Assembly (NCBI GenBank): GCA_947467405.1
Contig: CANIIN010000031.1
Coordinates: 1 to 11,776 of the forward strand
Length of the DNA: 11,776 nt
From: Betaproteobacteria bacterium
GTDB lineage: Bacteria; Pseudomonadota; Gammaproteobacteria; Burkholderiales; SG8-39
Direction: 5' to 3'
Position numbers and translations under genes: made by a program. The first letter of the stretch is position 1, and every line of letters begins with the position of its first letter. Below are positions 6,547 to 11,776 of the stretch, piece by piece. A model generated the notes under the pieces. It did no database searches. It saw only the letters and a program-made list of their open reading frames with translations, and was not told the origin of the DNA.

Positions 6547-6645
6547 GGAAGCGCTGATCAAGTCCTGTCAATGAAAACGTCCGAACCAGCTTCCCTCTGA
6601 AGTCGGGGATATACAAGGGGGCTTGCCCCCTCGTTCAGTGAATCC
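6547..6645 (-). mobile_element. 99-bp MITE-like element, copy B (inverted relative to copy A)
   Basis: This is the inverted partner of 3920-4018, with the same 99-bp length. It begins GGAAGCGCTGATCAAGT (6547-6563) and ends in GTTCAGTGAATCC. The flanks are TTCA (6543-6546) and TTTA (6646-6649). They match at 3 of 4 bases, as an aged or imperfect target duplication would. The copy carries TTGACA in its diverged middle on the - strand, facing the permease gene, but no good -10 follows at normal spacing. Together with copy A it brackets the SET and permease genes. Confidence 0.72.
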
Positions 6646-7100
6646 TTTACTTTGTTCTTGTCACTTTTGGTCGATTCAAAAAAACGGCCCTTGGCTCAGC
6701 GGCCCTTCATTGCATCGATTTTTCCCGGCCACCGATCAGGAACTTCCTGAACCGGTCACGCATCGTATTACGGCGGCCCCGATGGTTCAAGCCGCATCAG
6801 TGGTTCGATCGCAGCAGCGCCTGGCCTGCGCTGCAGAACCGCAGGCAAACAGGCCAAGGAGCGGGCGCAGGCGCACGCTGCGCATCCGAATGAGATCGGG
6901 GCATACACGGGAATGGCGGGGGAAAAAGAAACTGGAGCACTCGCACCTGCAAGGTGTGCAGGCCTCGGGGCTAGGAGGAGGGTTGCCCGCGAGTGTCCAG
7001 ATGAGAGAAACCTGTATTGCTGCTACCGCTTGCTGCCAGTCAAACCGCTGCCGACCGATTGCGTACTGCCTTGCGCACAGGCACCCTGCGGTGCCCTCGC
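6646..7100. other. Gene-poor stretch with a possible structured RNA
   Basis: I see no credible gene in these 455 bases: the open frames have no recognisable domain, no good ribosome binding site and uneven composition. The first 100 bases are AT-richer than the surroundings, with a run of seven A at about 6677-6683. A nested structure is possible at 6938-6995: an outer stem CACTCGC (6938-6944) with GCGAGTG (6989-6995), and an inner one CCTGCA (6946-6951) with TGCAGG (6957-6962). At 7080-7095 GGCACC-CTGC-GGTGCC forms a short hairpin just past the stop of the next - strand gene and may act as its 3' end. A decayed gene or a small RNA are both possible; neither is shown. Confidence 0.45.
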
Positions 7101-7364
7101 TCAATCCTTGCGCTTGCCGATCTTCAGTCGATCGGCCGCGATCAGTGCCGCCACCACCACAATCAGACCTAACCCGGACCAGGTCCAGTCCATGTCCAAT
7201 GCCATGGCGTTCAGTCCCAAACCTTCCGGCACGCCGCCGAATTCCGGAAATTCCGTATCCGCCTTGGCCGACGCAGGCGCCAGAAACGCTGCGGTTGAAG
7301 CTGTTGCCACGGCAACCAGTTTTCCTGCGGGGTACGACATCCACTTGTGAGCAAGCCACTTCAT
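7101..7364 (-). CDS. Small exported or membrane protein of unknown function
   Basis: I do not recognise the family of this 87-residue protein. From the chosen start (MKWLAHKWMSYPAGK) it has a basic N-terminus, a hydrophobic stretch (LVAVATASTAAFLAPA, residues 16-31) and an A-x-A-like cleavage site in ASAKA-DTEF, so a Sec signal peptide is likely. The mature part is short, begins acidic, contains LDMDWTWSG and ends in one membrane helix (LGLIVVVAALIAA) with a basic tail DRLKIGKRKD. The mature protein would thus be a single-pass membrane protein with a cytoplasmic Lys/Arg tail. The start at 7364 is supported by GGAGAG six bases before the ATG; a longer frame from 7415 would bury the signal peptide. 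It is divergent from the LysR gene and so may be its target. Confidence 0.65.
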   Translation of the reverse strand: MKWLAHKWMSYPAGKLVAVATASTAAFLAPASAKADTEFPEFGGVPEGLGLNAMALDMDWTWSGLGLIVVVAALIAADRLKIGKRKD

Positions 7365-7418
7365 TGCTGCTCTCCTGTATTCATGGTGTTGTTTACGCCC
7401 CCTCCTTTTGTGCATTGC

Positions 7419-7446
7419 AATATACCGTTTTCATAATCCATGATAA
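7419..7446 (-). promoter_or_regulatory. Promoter for the small protein gene overlapping a LysR-type box
   Basis: On the - strand TTATCA (7441-7446) and TATATT (7419-7424) are separated by 16 bp, 4 and 5 of 6 matches to sigma-70 hexamers. Overlapping the -35 element, TCAT-N5-ATGA (7431-7443) is a T-N11-A interrupted palindrome of the type LysR regulators bind. Closer to the LysR start lie ATTA-N8-TAAT (7463-7478) and ATTA-N4-TAAT (7477-7488). The whole 7400-7490 stretch is much richer in A and T than the genes around it, as expected for a divergent control region. Confidence 0.5.
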
Positions 7447-7497
7447 ATAGCCTAAAATTGAAATTACTTTTCCATAATTACTAATAATGAGGCGACC

Positions 7498-8490
7498 ATG
7501 GACAGACTTCTCGCCATGCAGGTCTTTTCCAAGGTGGTGGAGGCAGGCAGCTTCACCGGCGCCGCGCGGCGACTGGACATGCCCAACGCCACGGTGACGA
7601 CCCTGTTGCAGAACCTCGAGAGCCACCTCGGCGTGCGCCTCATCAACCGCACCACGCGCCGCATGCACCTCACCGACGACGGCGCCGCCTATTACGAGCG
7701 CTGCCAGCGCATCCTGGCCGAAATCGAGGAGACCGAAAACGCCCTCGCGCGCACCCGCACCAAGCCACAGGGCCGCCTGCGCGTCGACCTGCCCACCGCA
7801 TTCGGGCGCATGTACTTCGTGCGCGCCCTGCCGACCTTCCTCGATCGCTATCCCGACATCAAGGTCATGATGACCATGACCGACCGGCGCGTGGACTTCA
7901 TCGAGGATGGCATCGATGCGGCCGTGCGCGGCGGTCCGCTGGAAGACTCCACCCTGATCGCCAAACGCATCCATGAGGCCAACTACGTCGCCTGCGCATC
8001 GCCGGAATTCATCCGCCAGCACGGCGAACCGAAGTCGCCGCGTGATCTGAAGCGCTTTCGCTGCCTGGGCTTCTATTCGCCGCTCACCGAGACGGTCAAT
8101 CCATGGAACTTCGAGCGCGTGGTGGATGGCGAACCGGAAAAATTCGTGCACGAGGTGGACGGTCGCATCAACATCAACAGCGCCGACGCGCTGATCGAGG
8201 CCGCCGTCAGCGGCGCAGGCATCGTCTATCTGCTGGACGTCTCGGTCAGCCGCGCCATCGCCGGCGGCCAGCTGAAGCCGCTCCTCACCGACTGGCAGAC
8301 TTCCGCGACGACGATGTCGGTGGTGTACCCGCAGACCAAGCATCTGTCGGCCAAGGTGCGGGTCTTCGTCGACTTCGTTGCCAGCATGTTTCCATTGCCG
8401 CGCATCGGCGAGATCACCGTGCCCGGCGGCGCATCGGTCACCGACAAAGCCGCCAGGGGCAAGACGGCACGCAAGGCCGCTCATGCCTGA
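7498..8490 (+). CDS. LysR-family transcriptional regulator
   Basis: The 330-residue protein has the standard LysR plan. A winged helix-turn-helix occupies residues 1-60 (MDRLLAMQVFSKVVEAGSFTGAARRL..., ending LINRTTRRMHLTDDG), a linker helix covers about 62-88, and a periplasmic-binding-like effector domain covers about 90-295. The core fits the CrgA/YafC-like subgroup common in proteobacteria. The last 30 residues form an unusual tail rich in Ala, Lys and Arg (GASVTDKAARGKTARKAAHA) beyond the normal fold. GAGG just before the ATG supports the start. LysR regulators usually control an adjacent divergent gene and themselves; here the divergent gene is the small exported protein, while the oxidoreductase overlaps the 3' end and is probably co-transcribed. 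The effector is unknown. Confidence 0.9.
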   Translation: MDRLLAMQVFSKVVEAGSFTGAARRLDMPNATVTTLLQNLESHLGVRLINRTTRRMHLTDDGAAYYERCQRILAEIEETENALARTRTKPQGRLRVDLPTAFGRMYFVRALPTFLDRYPDIKVMMTMTDRRVDFIEDGIDAAVRGGPLEDSTLIAKRIHEANYVACASPEFIRQHGEPKSPRDLKRFRCLGFYSPLTETVNPWNFERVVDGEPEKFVHEVDGRININSADALIEAAVSGAGIVYLLDVSVSRAIAGGQLKPLLTDWQTSATTMSVVYPQTKHLSAKVRVFVDFVASMFPLPRIGEITVPGGASVTDKAARGKTARKAAHA

Positions 8491-10093
8491 CAGGTCTTCA
8501 TCACTCGATGCCGTCATCATCGGCGCCGGCCACAACGGACTGGTGTGCGCCTGCTATCTGGCGCGGGCCGGCCTCAAGGTGCGCGTGGTTGAGCGGCGCG
8601 CGGTCATCGGCGGCGCCGCGGTCACGCAGGAATTCGCGCCGGGATTCCGCAACTCGGTGGCGGCCTACACCGTCAGCCTGCTGCAACCGAAGATCATTCG
8701 CGACCTGCGCCTGCATGATCACGGCCTGCGCGTCGTCGAGCGCCCATTCGCCAACTTCCTGCCGTTGCCGGACGGCGATTCGTTCCAGGTCGGTCCCGAC
8801 CTGGCCTCGACGCAGCGCGAGCTGGCGCGTTTCTCGACGCGCGATGCAGCGCGCTTGCCGGATTACTACGCCATGGTGGAAGGCGTCGCCGCGGTATTGC
8901 GCGACCTGGTGTTGAAGACGCCGCCCAACGTGGGCGGCGGCCTGCGCGACCTGGGACGCGCGCTGTCGCTGGGATTCGACCTGAAGCATCTCGACATGCC
9001 GTCACGGCGCGACCTGCTGCAGTTCTTCACGCGCAGCGCCGGCGAGATTCTCGACGACTGGTTCGAGAGCGCGGCCGTGAAGGGCGCGTTCGGTTTCGAT
9101 GCGGTGGTGGGCAACTTCGCCAGCCCCTATGCAGCGGGCTCGGGATACGTGCTCCTGCATCATGCCTTCGGCGAAGTGAACGGCCGACGCGGCAGCTGGG
9201 GGCACGCCATCGGCGGCATGGGCGCGATCACGACCGCCCTCGCTCTGGAGGCGCGCAGCCACGGCGTGGAAATCGTCACCAACGCCGCCGTCAGCAAGGT
9301 GCTGTCGAAGAACGGCCGCGCCAGCGGCATCGTGCTCGCAGACGGCAGCGAGGTCGCGGCGCGCGCCGTGATCGGCAACCTCAATCCGAAACTGCTTTAT
9401 CTGGATCTGGTCGACGCCCAAGACCTCGAACCGGATTTCGTCGCCCGCATGCAGGGCTGGCGCTGCGCCTCCGGCGCGTTCCGCATGAACGTGGCCCTGG
9501 CCGAACTGCCGGACTTCACGTCACGACCGGGCACGACGGCGCAGCCGCACCACTCATCCGGCATCATCATCGGGCCGTCACTGGCGTATCTGGATCGCGC
9601 CTGGAGCGACGCGCGCGCCCACGGCATGTCGCGCGAACCGGTGATCGAGATCCTCATCCCCAGCACCATCGACGATTCGCTGGCGCCGCCCGGACAACAC
9701 GTCGCCAGCCTGTTCTGCCAGCAGTTCGATCCGGTGCTGCCCCATGGCCAGACCTGGGATGACCGGCGCGACGAAGCGGCGAACCTGATCATCGACACCG
9801 TGACTCGCCATGCGCCGAATTTCAAGCGCAGCCTGCTGGCAACGCAGATCCTGTCGCCGCTCGACCTGGAGCGCGAGTTCGGCCTGGTCGGGGGCGACAT
9901 CTTCCACGGCCGCCTGTCGCTGGACCAGTTGTTCTCGGCGCGACCGGTGCTGGGCCACGCCGATTACCGCAGCCCGCTCAAGGGCCTGTACCTGTGCGGC
10001 TCGGGCGCCCATCCCGGCGGCGGCGTGACCGGTGCGCCGGGACACAACGCCGCGCGCGAGATTCTGCGCGACTTGGGACGTGCGCTGCGCTGA
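8483..10093 (+). CDS. Phytoene dehydrogenase-like FAD-dependent oxidoreductase (PYROXD2-like)
   Basis: I chose the ATG at 8483 (MPDRSSSLDAVIIGAGHNGL), giving 536 residues. It sits just before the FAD fold and overlaps the LysR stop by 8 bp; an upstream ATG at 8378 would add 35 residues of LysR-overlapping shadow. The N-terminal dinucleotide fold is GAGHNG (14-19) with the acidic ribose-binding residue in VVERR (E37) and a GG motif VIGGAAV (41-47). The C-terminal FAD motif is LYLCGSGAHPGGGVTGAPGHNAA, typical of the CrtI/PYROXD2 group. The family includes carotenoid desaturases and many uncharacterised oxidoreductases. No carotenoid gene is near, so a carotenoid role is not supported, and I leave the symbol empty. 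Translational coupling to LysR is likely through the overlap. Confidence 0.87.
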   Translation: MPDRSSSLDAVIIGAGHNGLVCACYLARAGLKVRVVERRAVIGGAAVTQEFAPGFRNSVAAYTVSLLQPKIIRDLRLHDHGLRVVERPFANFLPLPDGDSFQVGPDLASTQRELARFSTRDAARLPDYYAMVEGVAAVLRDLVLKTPPNVGGGLRDLGRALSLGFDLKHLDMPSRRDLLQFFTRSAGEILDDWFESAAVKGAFGFDAVVGNFASPYAAGSGYVLLHHAFGEVNGRRGSWGHAIGGMGAITTALALEARSHGVEIVTNAAVSKVLSKNGRASGIVLADGSEVAARAVIGNLNPKLLYLDLVDAQDLEPDFVARMQGWRCASGAFRMNVALAELPDFTSRPGTTAQPHHSSGIIIGPSLAYLDRAWSDARAHGMSREPVIEILIPSTIDDSLAPPGQHVASLFCQQFDPVLPHGQTWDDRRDEAANLIIDTVTRHAPNFKRSLLATQILSPLDLEREFGLVGGDIFHGRLSLDQLFSARPVLGHADYRSPLKGLYLCGSGAHPGGGVTGAPGHNAAREILRDLGRALR

Positions 10094-10123
10094 ATGCCTG
10101 GCGGCACCGGCACGAATGAAGGA

Positions 10124-10164
10124 AATGCGCGAAGATGTCCGTCTGGCGCGGATCTTCACACTTG
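10124..10164. repeat. Second, degenerate copy of the 41-bp hairpin element
   Basis: This segment matches 3853-3893 at 32 of 41 positions with no gaps. The core GAAGATG-CCGTCTGGCG and ATCTTC are kept, while most differences fall in the outer stem. It can still fold: GAAGAT with ATCTTC, then CCG with CGG around the conserved loop region. It lies 30 bp after the oxidoreductase stop, so like copy 1 it sits at a gene end and may weaken read-through into the antiporter gene. No T-run follows on the + strand. Confidence 0.7.
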
Positions 10165-10224
10165 CAGCTCCTGATCCCTGCGCTCCGCTGGATGACCATT
10201 GCGGCGAATCCATTGCACGGCTGA

Positions 10225-11493
10225 ATGATGACTGAACCCACCCTGATACAACTCATCGGCGCGACGCTGTTCGCGTTGGCGGTGATCCATACCTTCTCGA
10301 CCAAGTTCTTCGAACATCTGGCGCACACGCACCCGCGCCACGCCGGCATCTGGCACCTGCTGGGCGAAGTGGAAGTGGTGTTCGGCTTCTGGGCCATGGT
10401 GCTGATCCTGTTCATGTTCGCCATGCAGGGCGAGCAAGAGGCCACCCACTACCTGAACACGCGCAACTACACCGAACCGTTGTTCGTGTTCGCCATCATG
10501 GTGATCGCCGCCACGCGCCCGATCATGCAACTGGTGGCAACCATCGTGCGCCTCACGGCACGCACCCTCCCGCTGCCGCGCGGCATGGCCATGTATTTCG
10601 TGGTGATGGCGCTGGTACCACTGATGGGTTCCTTTATCACTGAACCGGCTGCCATGACGCTGGCTGCCTTGATGCTGCGCGACACGCTGTTTGCGCGCGA
10701 CATCTCGACACGGTTCAAGTACGTCACCATTGGCGTGCTGTTCGTGAACGTATCCATCGGCGGCACGCTGACGCCGTTTGCCGCGCCTCCGATCCTGATG
10801 GTCGCGGCCAAATGGAACTGGGACCTGTGGTTCATGCTGTCGCACTTCGGCTGGAAATCCGCGTTGGCGGTGTCCGTCAACGCCGCGGCGGCCATGCTGC
10901 TGTTCCGGCGCGAACTCGGGCACATGGGCGTACCGCAGAAAAACGATGTGGTCGCCGCCCATGTGCCGCTGCCGCTGGTGATCGTTCACGTGGCATTCCT
11001 GTGCGGCATCGTGGTGTTCGCGCACCACACCGCCGTGTTTGTCGGGCTGTTCCTGTTCTTCCTGGGGGTATCCACGGCCTACCAGCGCCACCAGAATCCG
11101 CTGATCCTGCGCGAAGCGCTGATGGTGGCGTTCTTCCTGGCAGGACTGGTGGTGCTGGGCGGCCTGCAGCAATGGTGGCTGCAACCCGTGCTGATGAAAA
11201 TGGATGCCAACACCGTTTACACCGGCGCGACACTGCTCACGGCCATTACCGACAACGCCGCCCTCACCTATCTCGGCTCGCTGGTGGACGGATTGAGCGA
11301 CGATTTCAAGATCGCGCTGGTGGAAGGCGCCGTGACCGGTGGCGGTTTGACCGTCATTGCCAATGCGCCCAATCCGGCCGGCGCTTCCATCCTGCGCGGC
11401 AAGTTCGACGAGCAGACCATCAACCCGCTGGGACTGCTGCTGGCGGCCATTCCACCCACGCTGGTGGCGGTGATCGCATTTCGCCTTCTGTAG
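10225..11493 (+). CDS. Predicted Na+/H+ antiporter (Na_H_antiport_3-like)
   Basis: The 422-residue protein is hydrophobic with about 10-11 membrane segments. It resembles the 'putative Na+/H+ antiporter' family (formerly DUF1504). Two motifs support an ion-transporter superfamily fold: GSFITEPAAMTLAALMLRD (135-153) and SIGGTLTPFAAPPILMVAA (177-195), the latter like the SNIGGxxTPxGxPP loop of NhaB/NhaD-type carriers. A second conserved-looking stretch ALLTAITDNAALTYLGSLVDG near the C-terminus resembles the repeated half (TxxxDNA). It should exchange sodium or another cation for protons at the inner membrane. Two ATG codons stand in tandem (10225, 10228); neither has a strong ribosome site. It follows the oxidoreductase by 131 bp, with a hairpin in the gap, so it may have its own promoter. 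Substrate and direction are not readable from sequence. Confidence 0.82.
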   Translation: MMTEPTLIQLIGATLFALAVIHTFSTKFFEHLAHTHPRHAGIWHLLGEVEVVFGFWAMVLILFMFAMQGEQEATHYLNTRNYTEPLFVFAIMVIAATRPIMQLVATIVRLTARTLPLPRGMAMYFVVMALVPLMGSFITEPAAMTLAALMLRDTLFARDISTRFKYVTIGVLFVNVSIGGTLTPFAAPPILMVAAKWNWDLWFMLSHFGWKSALAVSVNAAAAMLLFRRELGHMGVPQKNDVVAAHVPLPLVIVHVAFLCGIVVFAHHTAVFVGLFLFFLGVSTAYQRHQNPLILREALMVAFFLAGLVVLGGLQQWWLQPVLMKMDANTVYTGATLLTAITDNAALTYLGSLVDGLSDDFKIALVEGAVTGGGLTVIANAPNPAGASILRGKFDEQTINPLGLLLAAIPPTLVAVIAFRLL

Positions 11494-11502
11494 CGGCATA
11501 CG

Positions 11503-11519
11503 GTCGCGCAAGGCGCGAC
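11503..11519 (+). terminator. Hairpin after the antiporter gene
   Basis: GTCGCGC (11503-11509) pairs with GCGCGAC (11513-11519) over a 3-nt loop, 9 bp after the antiporter stop. The stem is strong but no T-run follows, so it may act as a weak terminator or only protect the mRNA end. Confidence 0.45.
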
Positions 11520-11684
11520 GCACCGACCGATCAATCCATTCCGGATGCAGTGGCAATTCCCGTGAGGATCCGCTCCAGATGGACTTCTACAAGGCATTGT
11601 CATGCCGCAACGCGAGCGCAACGAGCCGCTCGCGGCGCAAATACCCTGACCTCGCGTCGCGCCAACAGACCATCACACGGGCCC

Positions 11685-11726
11685 TGGCAAATGGTCTTTG
11701 CCAAGCCGCCCCTTCTGGGTGAAAAT
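11685..11726 (+). promoter_or_regulatory. Possible outward promoter near the window end
   Basis: The last 283 bases (11494-11776) show no credible gene. TTGCCA (11698-11703) and GAAAAT (11721-11726) are 17 bp apart, 5 and 4 of 6 matches to sigma-70 hexamers, pointing right to a gene beyond the window. A hairpin TGGCAAA (11685-11691) with TTTGCCA (11697-11703) overlaps the -35 element and could be an operator. Weak call. Confidence 0.3.
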
Positions 11727-11776
11727 CCCCCCGACGACAGGCGCGATAGAGTGGGTCGTTTGCGGCCATTGCGGCG

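Noticed and set aside
3920..6645. Composite transposon carrying the SET and permease genes
   Set aside because: Copy A has matching CTAG on both of its own sides, and the outer flanks of the pair (CTAG and TTTA) do not match, so a single joint insertion is not supported.
6623..7450. 275-codon + strand frame through the gene-poor stretch
   Set aside because: It starts inside the MITE copy B, crosses the small protein gene and the AT-rich control region, and shows only Pro/Arg/Ser-rich sequence with no recognisable domain.
8483..10093. Carotenoid biosynthesis gene crtI
   Set aside because: The fold is related, but no carotenoid gene is nearby and the sequence fits the broad PYROXD2-like group better.
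10156..11556. 466-codon - strand frame opposite the antiporter
   Set aside because: His/Gln/Arg-rich translation with no domain; the + strand frame is a clear membrane transporter.
11587..11769. 60-codon - strand frame near the window end
   Set aside because: Arg/Ala-rich, no domain and no ribosome site; probably chance in GC-rich DNA.

Overview
This window is GC-rich, densely packed bacterial DNA of proteobacterial character, most likely from a betaproteobacterium such as Burkholderiales or a relative. I base that on codon use, on a cox-type accessory gene order common in that group, and on the family types present. No rRNA, tRNA, CRISPR array or phage gene is visible. All function calls come from reading motifs in the sequence; no database search was possible.

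Region 1 (1-3782, + strand) is the 3' part of a molybdenum hydroxylase operon of the aerobic CO dehydrogenase type. It holds the last codons of the 2Fe-2S subunit (coxS-like), the FAD subunit (coxM-like), a MoxR AAA+ ATPase (coxD-like), a VWA-domain partner (coxE-like) and a membrane-anchored SRPBCC protein (coxG-like). D, E and G together should mature the enzyme's active site and bring it to the membrane. The large Mo subunit, which decides the substrate, lies outside the window, so CO itself is not proven. No coxF/XdhC-type gene lies between E and G.

Region 2 (3783-4022) is a stack of non-coding elements between convergent genes: eight tandem copies of the heptamer GCCTCAC, a perfect 18-bp hairpin that can terminate transcription both ways, and a 99-bp MITE-like element bounded by CTAG on both sides.

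Region 3 (4019-6437, - strand) has a SET-domain lysine methyltransferase with a 90-residue histone H1-like Lys/Ala/Pro tail coded by a 9-bp minisatellite, and an APC-family amino acid permease. A second, inverted copy of the 99-bp element lies at 6547-6645, so the two copies bracket this pair of genes.

Region 4 (6646-7497) is gene-poor. It ends with a small secreted or membrane protein gene (- strand) and an AT-rich divergent promoter region with LysR-type T-N11-A boxes.

Region 5 (7498-11493, + strand) has a LysR regulator overlapping by 8 bp a phytoene-dehydrogenase-like FAD oxidoreductase, then a degenerate copy of the region 2 hairpin, then a predicted Na+/H+ antiporter. The last 283 bases hold no convincing gene but carry a hairpin and a possible promoter facing out of the window.

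The least ordinary features are the SET protein with its H1-like tail and in-frame minisatellite, the inverted MITE pair around it (one copy using the SET stop codon as its target site), and the dispersed hairpin family.
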